11,188 bases of DNA from Spirochaetaceae bacterium (GTDB taxonomy: Bacteria; Spirochaetota; Spirochaetia; DSM-27196; SLAA01): NCBI GenBank assembly GCA_003564775.1, contig PXEI01000424.1:1-11188 (forward strand), given 5' to 3'. Under the pieces are notes generated by a model. It was given only the letters and a program-made list of their open reading frames with translations. It was not told where the DNA came from and did no database searches. A program made the position numbers and the translations under genes. How positions within the stretch are numbered: position 1 is the stretch's first letter; every line of letters starts with the position of its first letter. Shown in pieces: positions 5,842-11,188 of this stretch.

Positions 5842-7626
5842 ATGACACAACCGACGCACAACCCTGATGCCAACATCGACCCCAATTCCGAGCCCAGCTC
5901 TGAGCCTAATTCCGAGCCCATGGTCATAGTAAGCGGGTACAACCTTACTCTCCCGGTGCTGGAGGAACTCTCTCACAGGAGCACAGAACGGCAACCCGTA
6001 CTCGCTGAGTCCGCGCTTGAAATGGCAGGCGCCTCCCGAGACATGTTGGAGCGGCTGCTGGCGGAGGGTGCCGAGATCTACGGCGTGACGAGTGGGTTTG
6101 GTGAGAACTGTGAGACCGCGGTTGCGCCACAGGCTGCGGTTGAGTTGCAGCGCAAACTTGTTGTGTATCACGGGGTAGGCTGCGGGCAACCGCTCTCAGT
6201 TGAGGAAACCCGTGCGGTCGTGCTCACTCGACTCAACACGCTTGCACGCGGTTACTCGGGTGTGCGTCCGGCACTTCTGGAGCATTTGATAAAACTGCTT
6301 CAGGCAGACGTACTTCCGGTCATCCCCGAGATCGGGTCCGTGGGGGCTTCTGGTGACCTTACGCCCTTGTCGTATCTTGCCGCTCTTGTCAGCGGCAACC
6401 GCGAAGCCTGGTGGAAGGGGCGTCGAATGTCCGCGGCCGAGGCATTGGCGGGCGCAGGAATAGAGCCACTTGAGCTCCGCGAAAAAGAGGGGCTTGCCAT
6501 TATGAACGGAACCGCAGTCATGACCGGCATAGCTGCGCTTGCAGTTCAGAGTTTGGGTCGATGTTTTGGTCTTGCCGAACGGATAGCAGCGGGGGCGGTT
6601 GAGGTAAGCGGCGGGGACCGGCGCGCCTTTGATCCCGACGCACACAGGCTCAAGCCACACCCCGGTCAGCAAGGCTCGGCTGAGCGGATGTATGGCTATC
6701 TTGCGGACGCGCATGATGTAGCGTCCACGGGTGAGCCTATGGAGGGCGGCACGGTGGTAGTGGCGGAGTCGGGCTTCGTGAGTTACCCTGGGAGCAGTGA
6801 AGCGCCGCCACAGCATCGCGTTCAGGACGTCTACTCGCTGCGCTGCGCACCGCAGCTGATAGGCGCAGCTGTTGATACACTCACCGAGACGGCTCGGGTG
6901 CTAAGCGTGGAGCTGAACTCAAGCAACGATAACCCGCTCTTTGATCCAGAAAAGAACAAGGTCCACAACACCGGGCACTTTCAGGGGAGTCATGTTGCAC
7001 TGGCAGCAGATGCCTTGCGAAACGCCGCAGCGGTGGTGGCCGACCTTCTGGATAAACAGTGCCTTCTGCTGCTCGACGGTGCTCGGAGTGGTTTGCCGCC
7101 AAACCTTGTGGCACCGCAGCCGGGTAGTTCTGCGGGCGACTCGCCGGGGCAAGAGGTACCACGAGGGCAAGAGGCTTCAGGGGGGGCACACGCAGCACCA
7201 AACGCAGCACACGCAGCACCAAACGCAGCACACGCAGCACCAAACCATGGTCTCAAGGCTCTTGGCATTACCGTGAGCGCACTAGCAGCTGAGATCGATT
7301 CGCTCACCACGCCAATTGCGTCGCGGTCGCGACCCACCGAGTCTATGAATCAGGACGTGGTTTCGCTGGGGCAGCTCTCGGCTCGACGGCTGCGCGAGGT
7401 GGCCAGCTTGTTTGAGCTCTTGTGTGCCGCTGCCGCTATTGTTGTGTCTCAGGCGGCAAGCCTGCGCTTTGACCGCGGTTTGGGCCGGAAACCTTCACCC
7501 GCACTTGAGCATCTGTGCTTGTGGGTTCGACACTCGGTGCCCCCGTTACAGGACGACCGTGTGCTTCATCATGAGTTGCAGGATTTGGCGGGTAGGGTTG
7601 CCGAGTGGCCGTCAGTTACCAGGTAG
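5842..7626 (+). CDS. tal: MIO-type aromatic amino acid ammonia-lyase, probable tyrosine ammonia-lyase for PYP chromophore synthesis
   Basis: A 594-residue member of the HAL/PAL/TAL family, predicted to deaminate tyrosine to p-coumarate. The MIO-forming Ala-Ser-Gly is at 169-171 in GSVGASGDLTPLS. Other active-site elements are Tyr80 (IYGVTSGFG), Asn222 (MNGT), Tyr331/Arg334 (YSLRCAPQ) and NQDVVSLG (503-510). The last resembles PAL/TAL rather than the QEDHVSM of histidine lyase. The substrate-selectivity pair is Tyr109-His110 (VVYHG), unlike His-Leu of Rhodobacter TAL or Ser-His of HAL, so specificity is inferred mainly from the neighbouring pyp and pcl. A low-complexity insertion (about 424-468) sits in the catalytic domain, which partly explains the length over the usual 510-530. 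The start is uncertain: ATG 5842 has no good ribosome binding site, ATG 5776 is an alternative, and ATG 5920 would remove an NSEP-repeat tail. It is convergent with the next gene, 28 bases away. Confidence 0.88.
   Translation: MTQPTHNPDANIDPNSEPSSEPNSEPMVIVSGYNLTLPVLEELSHRSTERQPVLAESALEMAGASRDMLERLLAEGAEIYGVTSGFGENCETAVAPQAAVELQRKLVVYHGVGCGQPLSVEETRAVVLTRLNTLARGYSGVRPALLEHLIKLLQADVLPVIPEIGSVGASGDLTPLSYLAALVSGNREAWWKGRRMSAAEALAGAGIEPLELREKEGLAIMNGTAVMTGIAALAVQSLGRCFGLAERIAAGAVEVSGGDRRAFDPDAHRLKPHPGQQGSAERMYGYLADAHDVASTGEPMEGGTVVVAESGFVSYPGSSEAPPQHRVQDVYSLRCAPQLIGAAVDTLTETARVLSVELNSSNDNPLFDPEKNKVHNTGHFQGSHVALAADALRNAAAVVADLLDKQCLLLLDGARSGLPPNLVAPQPGSSAGDSPGQEVPRGQEASGGAHAAPNAAHAAPNAAHAAPNHGLKALGITVSALAAEIDSLTTPIASRSRPTESMNQDVVSLGQLSARRLREVASLFELLCAAAAIVVSQAASLRFDRGLGRKPSPALEHLCLWVRHSVPPLQDDRVLHHELQDLAGRVAEWPSVTR
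5884..5919 (+). repeat. 12-bp tandem repeat x3 encoding NSEP/SSEP at the TAL N-terminus
   Basis: Three 12-base units encode NSEP, SSEP and NSEP. The first and third are identical (AATTCCGAGCCC) and the second is diverged. They lie between the presumed start at 5842 and the internal ATG at 5920, just before the first conserved residues of the ammonia-lyase domain. Confidence 0.85.
7186..7245 (+). repeat. Perfect 21-bp tandem repeat (2.9 copies) inside tal
   Basis: The unit GCACACGCAGCACCAAACGCA, with boundaries 7186-7206 and 7207-7227, is repeated exactly, and a third copy (7228-7245) matches for 18 bases. It encodes AHAAPNA heptads at residues 449-468 of the ammonia-lyase. Identity at the base level, including third positions, points to recent slippage or recombination rather than old divergence. 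Confidence 0.93.
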
Positions 7627-7654
7627 CCCGCACATCCATGGGGTGAACATCTCC

Positions 7655-8938
7655 CTAAAGTTCGGCCTGTTTTGTGAACTCCTCCTCGGTGAGCTTATCA
7701 ATGACCGCCTGCATATAGAGCTTGTTCCGGTCTTTGTCGTTGTACATAACAACTCCATGGAGTCGCTGGTCTTCAGCTCCAAAGTACGCGCAAACATACC
7801 TGTCTCCATCTATGTACTCCCGCACATTGTAGTTGCCAATGGCGGCCGGTGCTGGCCTGCCAATAGAGAAGAAGTAGTGGCCAAAAAGCTCACATTTTAG
7901 TCGAAACGGTTGGTAGCTGTACTCAATCTGGTCCGACTCGTCGGCTTCAACGGGATCCTCTAGTGCAGAGAGGGCAGTGGCAGCGTTTTTGCCAGCAACT
8001 TCACCTTGCCGGAGTGCGTCGCGCCAGAGATGCGTCACGCGGCCATCGGGATGTTCGGCGCAGTCCCCACAGGCGTAGATATCCGGGTTAGAGGTACGGA
8101 GCTGATGGTCAACCCGAACCGCCGCACCGGTATCGAGCCCGGCAAGCACCGCTACTTCTGTTCGCGGCTGCAAGCCCATGCAGAAGACAACAGCATTCGC
8201 ACAACATATCTCACTGCCGTCGCCCGAGGAAATAGAGACGCAGTTCCCACCTGTCACTTCCTTGAGCGCATATCGTAGTGGCTGCGCTGGCCTATGGATA
8301 CTGACTCCGTTCGTTACAAGAACCCTGGCCAACTCGGTTCCGGCGTTCTCATTAAGCTGTGGGCTGAGGGGATACGGCCCCTTGCCAATGATGTGAACGC
8401 TGGCGCCAAGCTTAGACAACTGCTCTCCAACCTCCACCCCGAGAACGCCGTCGCCGACTACCGCGACCTCGGGACTTGACAGCGCAGTTACGCAGGCGCG
8501 AAGCTCCTCAATCTTGTCAATGTCATGGGAATGCAGGCTCATTTCACGCACTTCTTGTGGTAGAGGAGGGAACACCGGGCGTGCACCGGTTGCAAGGATA
8601 AGTTTGCGCCAGGTAACCGTTCTGGATACCCTTTCCTCCGGCTCGCTGACAAAGGTCAGGGTGTGGGCATCGGAATCCACAGCGGAGACACGGTATCCAA
8701 AGGCGGTATCAATGTGATTCTCTGCATACCAGCTTTGGTCTTGCAGTGAAAAGGCGTCCGGTGCAAAGCCCTCCGCGAAGTTCTTAGAAATGCTTGTGCG
8801 TTTGTAGGCAGGGCGGTCTTCCTCGCCCACAAAGAGTATGCTCGCCTTCGGTGCGTGTTGACGTGCCGACTCAAGGGCCGAAGAGCCAGCTGCTCCACAG
8901 CCTACTATGACGATATCGTACAGTTGTGTAGCTTCCAT
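7655..8938 (-). CDS. FAD/NAD(P)-dependent oxidoreductase, rubredoxin/ferredoxin-reductase-like
   Basis: A 427-residue two-dinucleotide-fold flavoprotein. The FAD-binding GCGAAG is at residues 13-18 (DIVIVGCGAAG), the NAD(P)-binding GDGVLG at 162-167 (VAVVGDGVLGVEVG), and the second FAD contact at 288-292 (YACGD). The 'RPAYKRTSISKN' segment at 42-53 takes the place of a redox disulfide, so this is not a lipoamide- or thioredoxin-reductase type enzyme. It fits reductases that pass NAD(P)H electrons to a rubredoxin, ferredoxin or nitrite-reductase-like partner. A C-terminal domain of about 90 residues (340-427) is present. The ATG at 8938 is chosen because TAAGGAG lies about 6 bases upstream; the longer open frame to 8992 lacks this. 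No electron-acceptor gene is seen nearby, so the partner is unknown. It is convergent with tal and divergent from the DHOD-like gene. A role in the light-sensing module is possible but not shown. Confidence 0.88.
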   Translation of the reverse strand: MEATQLYDIVIVGCGAAGSSALESARQHAPKASILFVGEEDRPAYKRTSISKNFAEGFAPDAFSLQDQSWYAENHIDTAFGYRVSAVDSDAHTLTFVSEPEERVSRTVTWRKLILATGARPVFPPLPQEVREMSLHSHDIDKIEELRACVTALSSPEVAVVGDGVLGVEVGEQLSKLGASVHIIGKGPYPLSPQLNENAGTELARVLVTNGVSIHRPAQPLRYALKEVTGGNCVSISSGDGSEICCANAVVFCMGLQPRTEVAVLAGLDTGAAVRVDHQLRTSNPDIYACGDCAEHPDGRVTHLWRDALRQGEVAGKNAATALSALEDPVEADESDQIEYSYQPFRLKCELFGHYFFSIGRPAPAAIGNYNVREYIDGDRYVCAYFGAEDQRLHGVVMYNDKDRNKLYMQAVIDKLTEEEFTKQAEL

Positions 8939-9000
8939 AGTTTGCTCCTTAGCCCAATATCTGTATTTTCTCAGCCCATGACAACAACTCACGGTATGAG

Positions 9001-9031
9001 GATCTTAGCAGATCAGCAGGTGCTACTGCTG
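9001..9031. promoter_or_regulatory. Two adjoining palindromes in the divergent intergenic region (candidate operators)
   Basis: GATCT-TAGC-AGATC (9001-9014) and CAGCAG-GTGCTA-CTGCTG (9014-9031) are consecutive inverted repeats sharing one base. They lie between the divergent oxidoreductase and DHOD-like genes, just upstream of the TTGACA element at 9049. They could bind a dimeric regulator, though short palindromes also arise by chance. Confidence 0.3.
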
Positions 9032-9048
9032 GAACGAAGGAGTCAACA

Positions 9049-9078
9049 TTGACAGCAGAGTGGCTTTGTGTGTACTAT
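9049..9078 (+). promoter_or_regulatory. Candidate sigma-70 promoter for the DHOD-like gene
   Basis: A consensus TTGACA (9049-9054) is followed after 18 bases by TACTAT (9073-9078), overlapping TATAAC (9076-9081). This would give a leader of about 40 bases before the ATG at 9128, which has a good AAAGGAAG ribosome binding site at 9116-9123. Confidence 0.6.
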
Positions 9079-9127
9079 AACTTCATATCGATTCAGTGAA
9101 CTTTAATCCCATCCGAAAGGAAGTATT

Positions 9128-10108
9128 ATGCCGAATCTTTCCACCAGTTACCTTGGACTTGAGCTTCGAAACCCTATTGTTGTATCCAGTTCAAGCCTTA
9201 CCAAGAACCTTGAGAACGTTCAAGCCTGCGCAGAAGCCGGGGCTGGCGCGGTCCAACTCAAGTCTCTTTTCGAGGAAGAAATAGAAGCGACAATTATGGA
9301 TCTCGAACGGAATCCAAGTGGCCACACCGAGGCAATGGACTACATTCGGTCGGTTCAAACATCATTTAACCTGGACAGTTACAAAAAGCTGATTCGTGAT
9401 GCAAAAAAGAGTACCTCGGTACCGATCATTGCAAGCATCAATGCTGTAAGCTCTGAGTGGTGGGTTAACCAGGTGAAGAGCTTGGAAGAGGCGGGAGCCG
9501 ACGCATTAGAGCTCAATATCTCATTGCTGCCTCATGACTACCATGATTCCGAGGAAAAAATAATCAAGTTCTATCTCGATACAGTTGAGGCTGTACGCAA
9601 AGAGGTTAAGCTCCCCATTGCGGTTAAGATTGGACATTACTTCACCTCAATTCCGGCATTGGCGGAAAAACTCCGATGGAAAGGTGCCGACGGTCTGGTG
9701 CTGTTCAACCGCTTCTATCAACTGGACATAGACACAGAAGCACAGGCGTTGAGTGCGGGGTCTCCTATTAGTTCACCAAGTGATCTTGCAATACCTCTGC
9801 GCTGGGTTTCATTGCTCTACGGAAAGACTGACCTGCAGCTTGCCGCATCCGGTGGTATCCACGACGGAAACGCAGCAGTGAAAGTGGTGCTTGCTGGAGC
9901 TCAGGTGGCTCAGGTTTGTTCGGCACTCTACAAGAACAAGATTGGATACCTGAAGACCATGGTTGCAGATTTTGAGGCATGGATGGAGAAGCACAACTAC
10001 AGTTCAGTTGAGCAGTTCCGAGGTAAGTTGAGCCAGTCTCATAGTGACCGCCCACAAAACTATGAGCGTCTACAGTACATCCGCACCCTTGTTGGGCACG
10101 ACAAGTAG
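9128..10108 (+). CDS. Dihydroorotate-dehydrogenase-like FMN protein lacking the catalytic base
   Basis: A 326-residue (beta/alpha)8-barrel protein resembling class 1 dihydroorotate dehydrogenase. FMN-contact features are visible: AGAGAVQLKS with Lys45, the Asn of ELNIS (Asn130), Lys167 in AVKIG, and AASGGIHDG near residue 240. In class 1A enzymes the active-site Cys130 follows 'NLS'. Here the matching position is Leu133, and the spacing to the conserved Lys (34 residues) is the same as Cys130-Lys164 of the Lactococcus enzyme as I recall it. The expected base is therefore missing, and pyrimidine synthesis is doubtful. The gene stands alone, with its own strong promoter, a good ribosome binding site and a strong terminator. 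Its GC is about 53% in one hand-counted line, lower than tal, which suggests high expression or a different codon bias. Similar 'DHOD-like' proteins are, from memory, common in Bacteroidota and Spirochaetota with no assigned reaction. Confidence 0.85.
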   Translation: MPNLSTSYLGLELRNPIVVSSSSLTKNLENVQACAEAGAGAVQLKSLFEEEIEATIMDLERNPSGHTEAMDYIRSVQTSFNLDSYKKLIRDAKKSTSVPIIASINAVSSEWWVNQVKSLEEAGADALELNISLLPHDYHDSEEKIIKFYLDTVEAVRKEVKLPIAVKIGHYFTSIPALAEKLRWKGADGLVLFNRFYQLDIDTEAQALSAGSPISSPSDLAIPLRWVSLLYGKTDLQLAASGGIHDGNAAVKVVLAGAQVAQVCSALYKNKIGYLKTMVADFEAWMEKHNYSSVEQFRGKLSQSHSDRPQNYERLQYIRTLVGHDK

Positions 10109-10158
10109 TCTCCGAATCGTAAAACGGCACATGGCACGGGTGTGTCAATGCAGAAAAG

Positions 10159-10195
10159 AAAAGGCCGCACGGGATCTTGTCCTATGCGGCCTTTT
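10159..10195. terminator. Bidirectional Rho-independent terminator
   Basis: An 11-base perfect inverted repeat, AAAAGGCCGCA (10159-10169) and TGCGGCCTTTT (10185-10195), encloses a 15-base loop that can form a small inner GGA/TCC stem. The ends supply T-runs on both strands. It lies between the convergent DHOD-like gene and the DUF4914-like gene and can stop transcription from both sides. Confidence 0.92.
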
Positions 10196-10223
10196 GTATG
10201 CCTCCGACGGCTGAACTGACTGC

Positions 10224-11188
10224 TCAGCCAGCGAAGATCTGTTCGTAGTCCTCAAGACTGCCGTTATTCATACAAACATCAATAATTCGCTTCCCGTCGG
10301 CGCTCAGGTCGTCGGTGTAGAACTTCATAATTTCCTGGCGGAAGAAACTGGTGAGAATTTCTGCCCCTGCGTCATACCCGTCGGTACCAACCTCTACCTG
10401 CTCATGGACCATAAGCAGTCCCTTGGGCATGAGCTGACCGTTGACCTTCAAGGAAGGCAGTGCATAACCCAGGAGTGGACACCGAGCGTCTATCAGTTTG
10501 CCTGGACGAAAACGGACACTGCCTCGGCGTGCGATGTATTCGCGTGCAATCCACTCCGGCTTGAATCCAACCTGGTAGGCACCGATGTACTGATTTGGAA
10601 TGAGCACGTAGCGTGTCCTGGGCGTGGAACGGATCTGTTCCAGCAGGAGATCCGCATGGCGGACCTTCTTTCCGGTTGCGAATGGCCAGTAACTGCCTAC
10701 GCCTTCACTGGCAAGTCCCTCACCACCAACAATGCTCGGGTTCGAGTGTCCTCGTGGTGCAACCAGACGCCATAACCAGGCCAGGGCGGGTGGAAGAATG
10801 TGCAGCATTCCGATGATGCCGTAGTTGGGTTTGTCGCGAGTTGTGGGTGGCGTACGCACGCCAAAACTTCGTACATCGACCTCTACCGGGTCATTCACAA
10901 TGCCTGGAACAAAACGCCTTGGCATGATTACCCGTGGGTTAGGGCAGGGTTGCCCGGGCGCATCCATTATGTGTTCCCAAATGAGCGCGGTTGAGCCAGG
11001 TTTGCCGTCAATGTTCAGGTAAATGAGTGGTTCGGGTGGGTCAATGCACAACCGCTCTAAGGATGGATCGGTGCCATAGTTCTTCAAATGATCTACGCGC
11101 AGAAACCAACCGTCCTCGGCGTCCTCTACCACAAGTCGGCCACCACTGGTCTGCAGACGAGGGTGGGCAAGAGCCATATCATCTGTGA
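10224..11188 (-). CDS. C-terminal part of a large uncharacterised protein, probably DUF4914 family (5' partial)
   Basis: The frame is open to the right edge: an ATG occurs at 11177 but the codons upstream continue as Thr-Asp-Asp, and no ribosome binding site precedes it, so the true start is probably outside. About 320 residues are visible. Notable segments are 'GSTALIWEHIMDAP', 'NPRVIMPRRFV' (residues of about 80-90), 'SNPSIVGGEGLASEGVGSY' (146-164) and 'SYWPFATGKK'. I associate this style of sequence with the DUF4914 proteins, full length near 600 residues, but this rests on memory and no catalytic motif can be named. The Gly-rich 'GGEGLASEG' and 'WPFATG' stretches look conserved enough to be a nucleotide or metal site, which is a guess. 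No transmembrane segment is clear, although residues of about 123-137 are hydrophobic. The terminator at 10159-10195 ends the transcript. Confidence 0.6.
   Translation of the reverse strand, partial: TDDMALAHPRLQTSGGRLVVEDAEDGWFLRVDHLKNYGTDPSLERLCIDPPEPLIYLNIDGKPGSTALIWEHIMDAPGQPCPNPRVIMPRRFVPGIVNDPVEVDVRSFGVRTPPTTRDKPNYGIIGMLHILPPALAWLWRLVAPRGHSNPSIVGGEGLASEGVGSYWPFATGKKVRHADLLLEQIRSTPRTRYVLIPNQYIGAYQVGFKPEWIAREYIARRGSVRFRPGKLIDARCPLLGYALPSLKVNGQLMPKGLLMVHEQVEVGTDGYDAGAEILTSFFRQEIMKFYTDDLSADGKRIIDVCMNNGSLEDYEQIFAG

Noticed and set aside
5747..5848. A 34-codon N-terminal extension of pyp
   Set aside because: The extension has no similarity to PYP, and TAAGGAG sits correctly before the ATG at 5746.
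6196..6816. Open frame of 206 codons on the minus strand inside tal
   Set aside because: It is a shadow of the strongly conserved ammonia-lyase core and shows no domain of its own.
8956..8984. TTGTCA-17-GATATT (minus strand) as promoter of the oxidoreductase
   Set aside because: The implied start of transcription would fall inside the ribosome binding site, leaving a leader of about 11 bases. A promoter further upstream is more likely.
8939..8992. Longer start for the flavin oxidoreductase
   Set aside because: The extra 18 codons precede the conserved FAD-binding N-terminus and would translate through the TAAGGAG site that serves the ATG at 8938.

Overview
The window holds eight protein genes, two of them cut by its edges, on DNA of roughly 50-60% GC. 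The centrepiece is a complete photoactive yellow protein (PYP) module. pyp encodes a blue-light sensor, and pcl, 9 bases downstream on the same strand, encodes a p-coumarate-activating AMP-forming ligase. A divergently transcribed MIO-type ammonia-lyase, probably a tyrosine ammonia-lyase (tal), shares a 95-base promoter region with pyp. Together they would make a working photoreceptor: tyrosine -> p-coumarate (TAL) -> activated p-coumarate (pCL) -> thioester on the PYP cysteine.

Layout. 1-2507 (+): 3' part of a large envelope protein combining the tail of a peptidase-like domain, a TolB/PD40-type beta-propeller, a repeat-rich Pro/Ala linker and a C-terminal outer-membrane beta-barrel. 2567-4093 (+): amidase-signature hydrolase. 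4145-5353 (-): pcl. 5363-5746 (-): pyp. 5842-7626 (+): tal, with an unusual repeat-containing insertion. 7655-8938 (-): FAD/NAD(P)-dependent oxidoreductase. 9128-10108 (+): dihydroorotate-dehydrogenase-like flavoprotein that lacks the catalytic Cys/Ser. 10159-10195: strong bidirectional terminator. 10224-11188 (-): C-terminal part of a large protein, probably DUF4914. No gap between genes exceeds about 190 bases. I saw no RNA genes, CRISPR arrays or insertion sequences.

Organism. The outer-membrane barrel implies a Gram-negative-type envelope. The mix of a propeller-barrel protein, a DHOD-like protein and a DUF4914-like protein reminds me of free-living Spirochaetota of saline habitats, but this is an impression from memory. 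The PYP itself is very close to my recollection of the Halorhodospira halophila protein. pyp is poorer in GC than tal, so the module may have been acquired horizontally.

Most unusual points: the TAL selectivity pair is Tyr-His; the TAL carries a perfect 21-bp tandem repeat inside the catalytic domain; the pCL has an N-terminal segment that looks like an acyl-carrier-protein domain; and the DHOD-like protein has leucine at the catalytic-base position.
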